Origin: a virus
Direction: 5' to 3' (one strand)
DNA: 52,282 nucleotides
Virus record (IMG/VR): IMGVR_UViG_3300022857_000007
Location: 1 to 52,282 of that record
Shown here: positions 40,281 through 48,443 of the stretch, piece by piece
How the letters are laid out: the number at the start of each line of letters is the position of its first letter
Position numbering within the stretch: the stretch's first letter is position 1
Position numbers and translations under genes: made by a program
The notes under the pieces: generated by a model
What the model was told of the DNA's origin: nothing
The model's input: the letters and a program-made list of their open reading frames with translations, nothing else
Databases searched by the model: none

Positions 40281-40571
40281 TTATTTTCCTTTTCCTTTTG
40301 GTTTGATTCTCTTGTTCTCTATTACCTCTAAATCATTAAAAAAAACGGCAAGTGAGGCATCAATTACTTCAGCTGATAAAATTTCATCCCCAGTAACAGA
40401 TAATGTTATTGTTTTTGATATATTATCATTGATAAACAAATGAACATCAGCAGTCATTTCTTCAACTATATAAACAACTGTAAGAACCCTGAATTCTGGG
40501 TTATCAAACTCTTGCCCACCAATAACAGCTCTAGTGTTTTTTAATTTGTATTTATAATCTTTTAATGCCAT
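40281..40571 (-). CDS. Small protein, unknown
   Basis: This 96-residue protein is alpha/beta with a basic C-terminal tail (KRIKPKGKGK) and segments FRVLTVVYIVEEMTADVHLF and LSAEVIDASLAVFFNDLEVI. It lies 5 bp after the fibre gene and 6 bp before the Ig-like small protein. It may be a fibre-assembly or attachment factor; nothing diagnostic is visible. Confidence 0.45.
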   Translation of the reverse strand: MALKDYKYKLKNTRAVIGGQEFDNPEFRVLTVVYIVEEMTADVHLFINDNISKTITLSVTGDEILSAEVIDASLAVFFNDLEVIENKRIKPKGKGK

Positions 40572-40576
40572 TTTTT

Positions 40577-42361
40577 TTAATTAAAGTGATTTCTAACGTA
40601 CACAGCTTTACGTCCTCCAACCGTTTTAGCCTGCTTGTAAAAATGTTTCCCTATAAATGTTGTGATATAACTATTTGTGTCAGAACCATCAGTTGTTGAT
40701 AGTACCAAGTATGTTGACACCAACGAACTAAAATATGTGGGATGATATCCTGAGCCAACTAGGTTTGTGATTGACTGACATTCATTCCAAGTAGCAACCC
40801 GCCAGTCGGAATAACCGCCAACATTTGAATCAGTGGCAGCTGATAACTGAGCGCCCCAGTATCCGCCTCCATAATCGTTCGAGTAAAGTTCATCAGACCA
40901 CCAACCAAGACCTGTTAAATTGTCAACTACATAATTATCAGGAAGACTTTGTGTTCCATCAGCGGCAGTGAATCTGTAATTGTTTCCGAAAGCGTTTGTT
41001 GTGGTTAGGGCTGTAAATGGATCATCAGCTGTAAAATCTAATTGAACCATTGTTGTCCCAGTTGGAGTGTAGTCATAAGAACCATTCCTCATATGCCACC
41101 CCTCATCATATGATGCAGAAGTATTATCAATTACTCCAGCATCATTATAACTGTCTTTCTGTGAATTGACGGGTCTCTGATAAATAATACCAGCTTCTGA
41201 TTCAGTTGCTCCTGTAAAATTCGTATAAACAGTTCCAGAATAATTTACAGAAGAAGCTGTTTGTCCATCTTGATTTATAATATTAAAGTCTGGAATCAAA
41301 TATTCAGCTGAGGCTACTGGCGAAAGAGATAAAGCTTGAATTAAATTTCCGTCAGAATCTTTTACTGAGAAATTAGAATTAGCAACCACATAACTCTCTG
41401 CTCCTTCTGCTGGAACATTAACGCTAGCAATTACAACTCCGTTAGTGTTTTCTACAGAAACAACAGAATCAGCAACTTCATATAAAAAATTACCTCCAGA
41501 AGAAATAGTTACACCTGTTAATACACCACCCTTTTTAGGTACTGAGTTTCTAATTTCTATATCTACGTCTGCACAGGCGTAAGTTGTATATACAGAACCA
41601 GAATAAGGAACTGTGTCTTCTAGACCTCCATTTACATACACAGCTACATCTCCAACCACATAATCTTCTGTTCCTTCTGCTAAAACAGAAACATCAGAAA
41701 TCAAAGTCCCCTCAGAATCTTTTACCGAAACAACCGAATCTTCAACCATATAATCTTCTGTCCCTTTTGCTAAAACCGAAACAACAGAAAGCAACGTCCC
41801 AGTAGAATCTTTTACAGAAACAAACGAGTCAGCAACCACATAATCTTCTGCTCCTTCTGCTAAAACAGAAACAGTAGTCATTGCCACCCCAGCGGAGTTT
41901 TTTACCGAAACAACCGAATCTCCAATAACAAGAGCAACAGTCTCACTAGAAGGGTATGTAATACTACCTATAATACTTCCATCGGAATCTTCTGCATTAG
42001 TGGTAGAATCTGGAAATTGAAATATCCCATTTTGAGTATATCCTGTAGTAAAAGAGCCATCTGAGTTTTCAACGGAAACGTCAATAGCCACACTATAAAC
42101 TCCTGATGGCGCTAATTGAACCAAAGTTGAGCCTAGTGAATCCAAAACTAAAGCTGGAGGCAAAACTCTATCTTGACCTTGTTCAATTCCGCTAAATACT
42201 GTACCTCCTGAATAATCAAATATTGTTACCGCAGACAAAGAAAAACTTGAACCCGCATCAACTGTAGATACAGTTCCACCCGAAGACCATAAAATAGTAG
42301 CTACCCCTCCATCATCTGATGGGGGAACAATATAATATCCGCCTGTAGTGTTGATTAACAT
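40577..42361 (-). CDS. Tail fibre / adhesin-like protein with 30-aa repeats and DUF1566-like C-terminus
   Basis: This is a 594-residue protein. Residues 148-237 and 298-357 hold five 30-residue units of the type DSVVSVKDSxGTLxSxVSVL-AEGTEDYVV, a beta-strand repeat common in Bacteroidota phage fibre proteins. From about residue 460 the sequence reads VVDNLTGLGWW, then GGYSDWRVATWNECQSI and KAVYVRNHFN. This matches the DUF1566/Lcl-type (C-type-lectin-like) domain, which would be the receptor-facing tip. It is likely a surface-binding protein of the tail or head. The start follows a CTATTTATAG box by 14 bp. It diverges from the tail tube gene. Confidence 0.65.
   Translation of the reverse strand: MLINTTGGYYIVPPSDDGGVATILWSSGGTVSTVDAGSSFSLSAVTIFDYSGGTVFSGIEQGQDRVLPPALVLDSLGSTLVQLAPSGVYSVAIDVSVENSDGSFTTGYTQNGIFQFPDSTTNAEDSDGSIIGSITYPSSETVALVIGDSVVSVKNSAGVAMTTVSVLAEGAEDYVVADSFVSVKDSTGTLLSVVSVLAKGTEDYMVEDSVVSVKDSEGTLISDVSVLAEGTEDYVVGDVAVYVNGGLEDTVPYSGSVYTTYACADVDIEIRNSVPKKGGVLTGVTISSGGNFLYEVADSVVSVENTNGVVIASVNVPAEGAESYVVANSNFSVKDSDGNLIQALSLSPVASAEYLIPDFNIINQDGQTASSVNYSGTVYTNFTGATESEAGIIYQRPVNSQKDSYNDAGVIDNTSASYDEGWHMRNGSYDYTPTGTTMVQLDFTADDPFTALTTTNAFGNNYRFTAADGTQSLPDNYVVDNLTGLGWWSDELYSNDYGGGYWGAQLSAATDSNVGGYSDWRVATWNECQSITNLVGSGYHPTYFSSLVSTYLVLSTTDGSDTNSYITTFIGKHFYKQAKTVGGRKAVYVRNHFN
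41291..41920 (-). repeat. 30-aa repeats in the fibre-like gene (5 units)
   Basis: Units at residues 148-177, 178-207, 208-237, 298-327 and 328-357 share DSxVSVKDSxG and AEGxEDYVV elements at exact 30-residue spacing. A 60-residue insert separates units 3 and 4. Confidence 0.85.
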
Positions 42362-42374
42362 AAATATTTCTTTC

Positions 42375-42384
42375 CTATAAATAG
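42375..42384 (-). promoter_or_regulatory. CTATTTATAG box upstream of fibre gene
   Basis: Identical to the boxes before the terminase and repeat-protein genes; 14 bp from the ATG. A weaker copy (TTTATTTATAAAG, core 42401-42410) lies 26 bp further upstream. Confidence 0.45.
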
Positions 42385-42431
42385 AAAAAAGAAAAGTCTT
42401 TATAAATAAAGTTCTTAAAATTTTTTTAATG

Positions 42432-42441
42432 GTATTTATTA
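42432..42441 (+). promoter_or_regulatory. GTATTTATTA box upstream of tail tube gene
   Basis: Plus-strand box ending 34 bp before the tail tube ATG, in the same divergent gap as the minus-strand CTATTTATAG. Confidence 0.38.
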
Positions 42442-42474
42442 GTAATTAACGCTTAAACTAAACAAAATAAAGAA

Positions 42475-42963
42475 ATGGCTGAAATGTATAGATCGGTTCC
42501 TGTAGACAACGAACCAAAAATGAAGAACAACTTTGAACTTCTTTTCCCAACTGAACTAGGAATTGAGTCTTTTTTAGTTCAAACAGTGGCAAAGCCTTCA
42601 ATAAACATAAATGAAGTTGAGATTCCATATATGAATAGTTCTACTTGGGTTTCTGGTCGTGCAGTTTGGCAGCCAATGGAAATTACTTTCATTGACACTG
42701 TTGGACCTTCTACTACACAGAAAGTTATGGAATGGGTTAGGCTTCACTTTGAATCAACAACTGGACGTAAAGGTTATGCTGTAGGTTACAAAAAGAACTT
42801 AGTATTAAACGGTCTTGACCCAACAGGTGTTGCTATTGAAAAATGGACATTAATTGGATGTCAAATAACTGTTGCTGGATTTGATAGCTTTGATTACAAT
42901 GATGACGCACTTACTATGATAAGCTTAACTATCCGACCAGATAGATGTTTATTAGAAAGTTAA
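42475..42963 (+). CDS. gp19: Tail tube protein
   Basis: This is a 162-residue protein, the size of T4 gp19. MKNNFELLFPTELGIESFLV, VAKPSININEVEIPYMNSST and WVSGRAVWQPMEITFIDTVG, with VMEWVRLHF and a C-terminal ALTMISLTIRPD, are characteristic of myovirus tail-tube (T4_gp19) proteins. They form stacked hexameric rings inside the contractile sheath. It begins a plus-strand unit with two small beta proteins. Oddly, the sheath gene lies nearby on the opposite strand; in T4 they are adjacent and co-directional. Confidence 0.86.
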   Translation: MAEMYRSVPVDNEPKMKNNFELLFPTELGIESFLVQTVAKPSININEVEIPYMNSSTWVSGRAVWQPMEITFIDTVGPSTTQKVMEWVRLHFESTTGRKGYAVGYKKNLVLNGLDPTGVAIEKWTLIGCQITVAGFDSFDYNDDALTMISLTIRPDRCLLES

Positions 42964-42979
42964 AAAAAACTTTTTCTTA

Positions 42980-43363
42980 ATGGCTGAAACTAAAATTTAT
43001 AAAAGGTTTTATTCTATTATCGCTACGGGAGTAGATGAGGTACAAACTTTAATTAATCCTTTTTTAGTTACTGCAAGTACATTTAACGTGACTCAAGGGC
43101 AATCTCTAGTGGAAAATGATGTTCCTTTAGTAAAAGAATCAATAGGTCTTTATTACGCTTTATTAGACGGAACACTGTATAATTCAGATGATAAGTATGA
43201 TGTTGTGTTTTCAGTAAACTACCTAGAATCAACACCAAGTAAAGACTTAAAAAGCACTTTTAAATTAACTCCTGTATTGACTCCAAAAGGATCATTATCA
43301 TTTGATATTGAACAACCGATGGTTATTCAGGTGCAAGTAAATAACTCAACATTCCAATTTTAA
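42980..43363 (+). CDS. Small beta-rich virion-type protein, unknown
   Basis: This is a 127-residue beta-rich protein (YSIIATGVDEVQTLINPFLV, YDVVFSVNYLESTPSKDLKS, LSFDIEQPMVIQVQVNNSTF). It is 16 bp after the tail tube gene and 4 bp before the BppU-like gene. It is probably a tail- or head-surface component; no family recognised. Confidence 0.5.
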   Translation: MAETKIYKRFYSIIATGVDEVQTLINPFLVTASTFNVTQGQSLVENDVPLVKESIGLYYALLDGTLYNSDDKYDVVFSVNYLESTPSKDLKSTFKLTPVLTPKGSLSFDIEQPMVIQVQVNNSTFQF

Positions 43364-43367
43364 AAAC

Positions 43368-43724
43368 ATGGCTTTAGGAAATGAATTTTTAATTAAACAA
43401 AATGATACACTCCCAGTACTTCAAGTGTGTTTGTTTGCGAAGGGAAATTTAGGCCAAAGAGAAGCTATGAATTTAACTGGAGCTACAGCCGTTACTTTTT
43501 CAATGATAGATAAGTGTGGAGAATATACGATTTTAAAAGAAACTGCTCAAATCACAAATTTAAGCGAAGGAGTAATTCAGTATTCTTGGAATCAAAACGA
43601 TACTGTTGAAGCAGGTAAGTATCAAGGAGAATTTGAAATCACTTATACTGGTGGAGGGAAGCTTTCAATACCTCAGGTCGGTGGAATTACAATCAGAATC
43701 ACCGAAGAGATTAGTCCTTATTAA
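43368..43724 (+). CDS. BppU N-terminal-like Ig-fold protein
   Basis: This is a 118-residue protein. The opening LIKQNDTLPVLQVCLFAKGN, then LTGATAVTFSM, VIQYSWNQNDTVEAGKYQGE and FEITYTGGGKLSIPQVGGIT follow the baseplate-upper-protein N-terminal (BppU_N) pattern of an Ig-like module that links fibres or receptor-binding proteins to the baseplate. It ends the plus-strand island and converges on the DUF551-like gene. Confidence 0.6.
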   Translation: MALGNEFLIKQNDTLPVLQVCLFAKGNLGQREAMNLTGATAVTFSMIDKCGEYTILKETAQITNLSEGVIQYSWNQNDTVEAGKYQGEFEITYTGGGKLSIPQVGGITIRITEEISPY

Positions 43725-43838
43725 AAAAAAGCAAAGACACCTAACAACTTTCTCACTCTCAACACTCCTTAGAGCTTGGGGTATTAATGGAAGTGCATTG
43801 CAGGGTTATTGGTTTGTGTCTATTTAATTAAATCCTCC
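43725..43838. other. 114-bp convergent gap with long-range inverted repeat, no gene
   Basis: It lies between the stops of a plus and a minus gene. AGACAC (about 43735) and GTGTCT (about 43818) are complementary with about 75 nt between them, and AATG/CATT lies within. A tRNA fold was considered and fails (no T-arm). It could be a weak bidirectional terminator or a short RNA. Confidence 0.3.
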
Positions 43839-44072
43839 CTAACCCTTTTTGGATTCACTACTTTTTGGTTGCTCTGGTATCTCTGTCCAATATTCTATCT
43901 GATCCAAATCTCTAAAATGATCATCTCCTTCATCATCATCCCAACATTGATGATAATCATTGTAAAAACCAATAACAACCCTACCTCTATCAATTATTAA
44001 ATAAGCCCCTTCTTTGTTAGGGTGACCAATATTCCACCCATTTAAATTAGTCTGTTTTTTGTTTTCTTCCAT
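43839..44072 (-). CDS. DUF551-like small protein
   Basis: This is a 77-residue protein. NGWNIGHPNKEGAYLIIDRG, VVIGFYNDYHQCWDDDE and DQIEYWTEIPEQP follow the DUF551 pattern (a Trp-x-P-xx-G-x-YL opening and a final YWx-x-P-PxP). This family is common in phages; its function is unknown. It lies 3 bp from the upstream gene. Confidence 0.62.
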   Translation of the reverse strand: MEENKKQTNLNGWNIGHPNKEGAYLIIDRGRVVIGFYNDYHQCWDDDEGDDHFRDLDQIEYWTEIPEQPKSSESKKG

Positions 44073-44075
44073 TTT

Positions 44076-44435
44076 TTAAAATACTAAAGGATATTCTGAT
44101 CCATTGTAATACACAAAAGCAAATGATTTCATTTCCTCAAAATTTGACATATTAGAAAGATTAAGAGGAATCTTTTCTTTTAAGAGTTCTGCTTCAGATA
44201 TTTTAAAACTAGAAACTAAATAATGATCGTCCCATTTTGATTGTAGTATCAAAACAATCCCAAACCTCCCTTCATCATCAATCTGCATTTCCCAATTACC
44301 ACTTTCTGAAATCGGGTCAACTAATTGTTCAAACTCTTCTTCATTTAATCCAAGAAATTTAATCAACAATTCTTTATCTTGATACTTTTCTTTAAATGGA
44401 ATTGATAAACCAGCCATAGAACAATCTGTACTCAT
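44076..44435 (-). CDS. Small protein, unknown
   Basis: This is a 119-residue acidic alpha/beta protein. A helix-rich N-terminus (FKEKYQDKELLIKFLGLNEE) precedes a beta-sheet-like region (GRFGIVLILQSKWDDHYLVS) and a C-terminal YNGSEYPLVF. No motif recognised. It follows the strong terminator downstream of the sheath gene, so it needs its own promoter; none is clear. Confidence 0.5.
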   Translation of the reverse strand: MSTDCSMAGLSIPFKEKYQDKELLIKFLGLNEEEFEQLVDPISESGNWEMQIDDEGRFGIVLILQSKWDDHYLVSSFKISEAELLKEKIPLNLSNMSNFEEMKSFAFVYYNGSEYPLVF

Positions 44436-44477
44436 ATTTTTATATATTTAAACACAAAAGTATAAAATATAAGGCAC

Positions 44478-44513
44478 AAAAAAGGAGATAATTTAAGTAA
44501 TCTCCTTTTTTTT
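44478..44513. terminator. Strong intrinsic terminator after the sheath gene
   Basis: AAAAAAGGAGAT (44478-44489) pairs perfectly with ATCTCCTTTTTT (44500-44511) around a 10-nt loop. It is flanked by A- and T-runs, so it can work in either direction. It lies 25 bp past the sheath stop and isolates the neck-sheath operon from the two small genes. Confidence 0.9.
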
Positions 44514-44537
44514 ATGTTATGTTATTGATTATCAGAT

Positions 44538-47231
44538 TTAAAAATCATCAAACGAGGCTCCTGTTGGTAAAAGTTGGAAACTTAAATCTACAAACTCAGC
44601 CGCTCTAGTTGGTTTTATTTGTATTTTCCCAATCAATTCTAATCTATCCATTGTCTCTGCGGTATTGTTAGAATCATCCATGATAACTCTGAAATCATAG
44701 ATACCTCTTTGATTTTGAATTTGTAGTAAAATAGGCTCTACTTTAGCTTTAAATTGATCTTTTAGAGTCTCATCATTCGGATCAAATACTAGTGAGAAGG
44801 AAGCAGCAGATACAAGTCTCTGAAGTCTTAAAACAAGCCTTCTAACGGATATTCTATCAAGTGCTGAGTTGACAACTTGCATTGTCTTCTGACCCCAAAT
44901 AAGTGTTCCTTGCTGAGTAAAGTAAGCAATTGGATTAATTCTAGCATTGTAAAGTGTGTCTAAGTTATCTCTAGATAAAATAATTTCTGGCTTCTTAACA
45001 TTGTTTGGAAGCGCTCCTCTTAATGCTCCTGCTGGTGCATACCAAGGATTGTATTTGTTATCTGTAAATGCCATCGCTCTAACAACTCCAAATGTTGGAG
45101 ATAAGAAAACAATTCTTCCGTTAGCTGATGCGTCTTGAGTTTTAAGCCAAGGCCAGTAAGTGGTAGCATAAGACGAGTCAAACCCAGTAGCCTCAAACGC
45201 TGAAACAACTTCTAAAACAGCACTGTTGTTATTTGTGTTTTCATCACTTATTCTTGGAGAATCCATGATGTACAAAGCATCAGCTCTATCTTCAACCATC
45301 TCTAAAGCATATCTACAAAGAGATAAGTTATTAGAATAGTCAATGTCTGGTGTAGCTAGTAAATTAATGTCTACCTTAGTGTCAGATTCAAAAATATCTA
45401 AAGCATCTTTAAATGACTGAACATCTGAAGTGTAAACATCAGTAAATCTTTCATAAGGATTAGAATAAGTGTTTTTCTTATCCCACCCGTCAAAACCGCC
45501 AGAAGGAACAACGGTGAATTTAAGTTTGTTTTTATCAATATATAAACCACTTGAATCTTTATAATCTTCCATAGAAGCTTTATCTCCAGAATCAAACAAT
45601 GTAGACGATGCTACATTTTCCATATGGAAACCTTTCAATGTGTTTTTGTCAGTTTCAACACTACCTGCATAAGCAAATAAATCATGCTCTATATTCTGAG
45701 CAGCTGTCTTAACTGAAACTTGAGTTTTAGTTATTGAAGTATATCCAAGTTCTGAAACTCCAAGATAAGTTCTTGAAACACTATCGTCATCAGTATATCT
45801 AGTTTTGTAATAAATATCAGGAGAGTTAGATACATCTCTAACTTCATAACCTCTAAATCCAGCTGGAACAGTATCGGTAGGAACTGATTCTGCCATTTCA
45901 ATAGAAATATATTTAGAAACCTGATCGTAAGTTTTATCTGTTGTTCCAATCACTCTTCCAATATAGTTAGAAGAAGATTCACTTAATTCAAGGTTTGAAA
46001 ATCTTTCATATCCTGCTTGACCTAAACCAACAGCATCTCCGTACTCATATCTCCTTACTATTAAATCAAATCTGTTATTTCTAACGTCAATGTTAGCAAA
46101 AGATATTTTCACCTCTCTATTTGATGCGTTTCCATCAGATACAGTGTTAATTTTAAATAAATTACGAACTGTTCCTCCAATAACTCTTGAAACAATCCAA
46201 GGAGTTTTTGCATTTGTGTACTGACCAGTATAAGACGTATAAGCATCACTGTCGTCATAAACAATAGAAGCTGAAACTCCTGTAATATCTCCTCTTTCAG
46301 CAGCCTCTCTAGTAAAGTGAGGGTAAATAGATTCAACATAAAAATGTTCTAGTCCAGAAATAACTTTAGGAGATTTACCAAAAGCTGTTGCTACATAAGA
46401 TGATTTAGTTTCATCCAATGAAACTGTATAACTACTGCCTGCTAAAGGCCCTGTGCTTGCTGTTAATTTAAAATCAGAAAGTGGGTTTCCTGTAGCAGAA
46501 ACCGATGCATCAATTTCAATGTCCGTAGATTGATCAAAGTAATAATCGCCAGTTATTTGGTTTTTCTTACTTCTTAAAACTGCCAGTGTTGCTCCTGACT
46601 TAGAACCTCTTGATTCTAAATTAGTAACAGCTAAAGTCATTGTTTCTCCATCAGCTCCATCATATGTTGTCTCTGTTGTAATTGAAGTATCAATACCTAA
46701 ATCAGTATAGTCTGAAGACAAGTTCATTGCAGAAACAATATTTGCTGTTGTGATAGACCCACTAAAGCTTATTGTTATAGCAGGCGAAGTAGCTGTAACA
46801 ACAACAGCTTCATCCGCTAGTGTGTCATCTTCTTCAAATGTATATGTGAATGTAATAGGAGATACAACGCCTGTATCAGTGAATGTCAGTCCAGATGTAG
46901 TAGAACTTCCTCCATAAGTTACTGAAGAATCAGCCACAATTAGCCAAGCACCTGAATTAGTAAATCCAGTTTTCCCAAGCACCCTAGATATTGTGAGTTC
47001 GTTTGATTGACTAAGGAATGCATCAGCAACATATGTTGCTGGATATCCATAGTTAGTAGCACCAAATCTCTCGTGCCTTTCTTCGGAAGTAGGAACAGCA
47101 ATCGCTTCGAAAGCTGGACCTTTTGGGAATCTACCTACAATACCAAGTCTTGTTATACCTACTCTTGATGCGAAAGCGGTGAAGTCTTGAACTTTTGTGT
47201 ATATACCCGGTGAAACAAATACTGAAGCCAT
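44538..47231 (-). CDS. gp18: Contractile tail sheath protein
   Basis: This is an 897-residue protein, longer than T4 gp18 (659). The N-terminus ASVFVSPGIYTKVQDFTAFA and RVGITRLGIVGRFPKGPAFE, and the C-terminal RISVRRLVLRLQRLVSAASF, FSLVFDPNDETL and IKPTRAAEFVDLSFQLLP, are firm phage sheath signatures. The extra length sits in an Ser/Thr-rich insertion at about residues 110-330, probably surface-exposed domains. It forms the outer tube that contracts on injection. The leader is 185 bp long, carries two CTATTTA boxes and a CCCTTATAGGG palindrome (47273-47283). A strong terminator follows. Confidence 0.93.
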   Translation of the reverse strand: MASVFVSPGIYTKVQDFTAFASRVGITRLGIVGRFPKGPAFEAIAVPTSEERHERFGATNYGYPATYVADAFLSQSNELTISRVLGKTGFTNSGAWLIVADSSVTYGGSSTTSGLTFTDTGVVSPITFTYTFEEDDTLADEAVVVTATSPAITISFSGSITTANIVSAMNLSSDYTDLGIDTSITTETTYDGADGETMTLAVTNLESRGSKSGATLAVLRSKKNQITGDYYFDQSTDIEIDASVSATGNPLSDFKLTASTGPLAGSSYTVSLDETKSSYVATAFGKSPKVISGLEHFYVESIYPHFTREAAERGDITGVSASIVYDDSDAYTSYTGQYTNAKTPWIVSRVIGGTVRNLFKINTVSDGNASNREVKISFANIDVRNNRFDLIVRRYEYGDAVGLGQAGYERFSNLELSESSSNYIGRVIGTTDKTYDQVSKYISIEMAESVPTDTVPAGFRGYEVRDVSNSPDIYYKTRYTDDDSVSRTYLGVSELGYTSITKTQVSVKTAAQNIEHDLFAYAGSVETDKNTLKGFHMENVASSTLFDSGDKASMEDYKDSSGLYIDKNKLKFTVVPSGGFDGWDKKNTYSNPYERFTDVYTSDVQSFKDALDIFESDTKVDINLLATPDIDYSNNLSLCRYALEMVEDRADALYIMDSPRISDENTNNNSAVLEVVSAFEATGFDSSYATTYWPWLKTQDASANGRIVFLSPTFGVVRAMAFTDNKYNPWYAPAGALRGALPNNVKKPEIILSRDNLDTLYNARINPIAYFTQQGTLIWGQKTMQVVNSALDRISVRRLVLRLQRLVSAASFSLVFDPNDETLKDQFKAKVEPILLQIQNQRGIYDFRVIMDDSNNTAETMDRLELIGKIQIKPTRAAEFVDLSFQLLPTGASFDDF

Positions 47232-47296
47232 GTTGTGTTTTTTTCTTTTTAAAAATTCTTAAGAAACTTAACCCCTTATAGGGTCTTAGTTTTAAG

Positions 47297-47303
47297 TAAA
47301 TAG
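47297..47303 (-). promoter_or_regulatory. CTATTTA box, proximal, sheath leader
   Basis: Minus-strand CTATTTACTTAAAAC, 66 bp before the sheath ATG, leaving room for a real 5' leader. Confidence 0.38.
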
Positions 47304-47399
47304 TGTAATTTTTTTAGTAACTCTCAATTCTAATTGGTTTTTTTTAACCATAACTTAATGTGCTGCTTAAAATATTGATAAACATCAAAAAAAGTCTAT

Positions 47400-47409
47400 T
47401 AATAAATAG
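47400..47409 (-). promoter_or_regulatory. CTATTTATTA box, distal, sheath leader
   Basis: Minus-strand CTATTTATTAATAG, just past the stop of the tail-terminator gene (47417) and about 170 bp upstream of the sheath ATG. Confidence 0.38.
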
Positions 47410-47416
47410 AAAATAA

Positions 47417-48142
47417 TTATCTAAACCTACTGACAACTTTCATGTTAAATTTAATTTTTTTAACAGATTTTACTTTTTCATATTCTTCTGGATCGACAAT
47501 TTTACCATGAACTCTAATCGAAGAGTTAACTCTAAACAATCTTTCATTCATTAAATCTGAATTTTGGTTTTCCTCAGAAGGGTCTCCATCTAAAATTGAT
47601 CTAATTTGATAACTGTTAATTGTCATATATCCTTGACCATGAGAATAAAATTTATGAAGCTTATGGTAAAAAGCATTTACATCTTCCATATATGAAGAAA
47701 CAAATTTTAAGTCATACAGTAGATCTATTTTTACAGGTTGTGGTATTTTATAATAATCAAACCCTTTAGTTGTTCCATCAAATGAAGGAACTTTCAAATA
47801 TGAAAAAGTTTTCCTCAAAGGCATATTTCTTTTTATTGGATCAGTCCCTTTAGCTATACTCTTTCTTACAAGAACTAAATATGGAGGAGATATTTCCTGA
47901 CCATCTTCATTTCTCATAAATTTCCAATTAAGCTTTCTCTCTGCCCATAATTCTTGTGTAAGCATAATTACTGGAACTTTTTTTCTACTTCCAGTAGAAC
48001 CGTCATACAGAGAAAGATTCCAACTCTCAATAAAATCTTTCAACCCAAAATCTAAATCTTCGGGGAATAAAGGTTGAGGAAGAAAATTGTAATTTTCATT
48101 CCTATCATCGTGGCTTTTTCCTTGATTATCTAGAGTTGACAT
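47417..48142 (-). CDS. Tail terminator/completion protein, gp15-like candidate
   Basis: This 241-residue protein follows the T4 gp15-type pattern: KVPVIMLTQELWAERKLNWK, a central PYLVLVRKSI strand, FDYYKIPQPVKIDLLYDLKF, and SYMEDVNAFYHKLHKFYS before a strand-rich C-terminus. Such proteins cap the tail tube and sheath. It lies directly upstream of the sheath gene, as gp15 is close to gp18 in T4. Similarity is by layout and short motifs, hence moderate confidence. Confidence 0.55.
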   Translation of the reverse strand: MSTLDNQGKSHDDRNENYNFLPQPLFPEDLDFGLKDFIESWNLSLYDGSTGSRKKVPVIMLTQELWAERKLNWKFMRNEDGQEISPPYLVLVRKSIAKGTDPIKRNMPLRKTFSYLKVPSFDGTTKGFDYYKIPQPVKIDLLYDLKFVSSYMEDVNAFYHKLHKFYSHGQGYMTINSYQIRSILDGDPSEENQNSDLMNERLFRVNSSIRVHGKIVDPEEYEKVKSVKKIKFNMKVVSRFR

Positions 48143-48195
48143 TGCTTTGTTTTAAATTAAATAATTATATTTTTTTTTCTTTTTGTAAAAAAGGT

Positions 48196-48203
48196 TATAT
48201 TTG
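48196..48203 (+). promoter_or_regulatory. Host-type promoter -7 element TATATTTG
   Basis: TATATTTG matches the Bacteroidota TAnnTTTG consensus exactly, with T-rich sequence upstream. It points rightward into a non-coding, G-rich, foldable segment. No clear -33 TTTG at standard spacing is visible. Confidence 0.45.
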
Positions 48204-48210
48204 CAGCGTT

Positions 48211-48410
48211 CTTACTGCTATAATGTGTTCATTGCGGGGGCTTGGTCACAAGGTAAGAGCTATACTGGCAAAGGAGGTAATACTTTCTAAATCAACTAAA
48301 AAACTCTCTCTTTCAATACTTCCACGATAGGCGTGGGGGGAAAGGGGGGCTTGGTTTTGCTTAACTTCGTTAAGCTATACCTGATTTAGGAAGTATAGTT
48401 GACCTAAATT
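48211..48410 (+). ncRNA. Candidate structured RNA in the 300-bp gap
   Basis: There is no convincing ORF in 48143-48443. The segment is G-rich against an AT-rich genome, with G5 at 48236-48240 and G6 runs at 48335-48340 and 48344-48349. TCAACTA (48292-48298) and ATACTTCC (48316-48323) both pair with one continuous 3' strand, GGAAGTATAGTTGA (48389-48402). Inside lies the 7-bp hairpin GCTTAAC-TTC-GTTAAGC (48359-48375). An alternative CCACG/CGTGG hairpin (48322-48335) and GCAG/CTGC near the start are also possible. A host-type promoter precedes it. Boundaries and class are unknown. Confidence 0.42.
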
Positions 48411-48443
48411 ATAATACTATATGTAACTAGTAATACTAAGGAT

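Noticed and set aside
40577-42361. Diversity-generating retroelement target
   Set aside because: The lectin-like tip is suggestive, but no reverse transcriptase and no template repeat are present in the window.
43725-43838. Possible tRNA (about 88 nt between AGACAC and GTGTCT)
   Set aside because: No T-arm consensus, no D-arm and no anticodon stem can be drawn.
45020-46339. Several short minus-strand frames within the sheath gene
   Set aside because: All are alternate frames of a strongly supported sheath gene.
48136-48330. 64-codon plus-strand frame in the largest gap
   Set aside because: Composition is non-protein-like, it overlaps the promoter-like and stem-forming sequence, and it has no start context or family resemblance.
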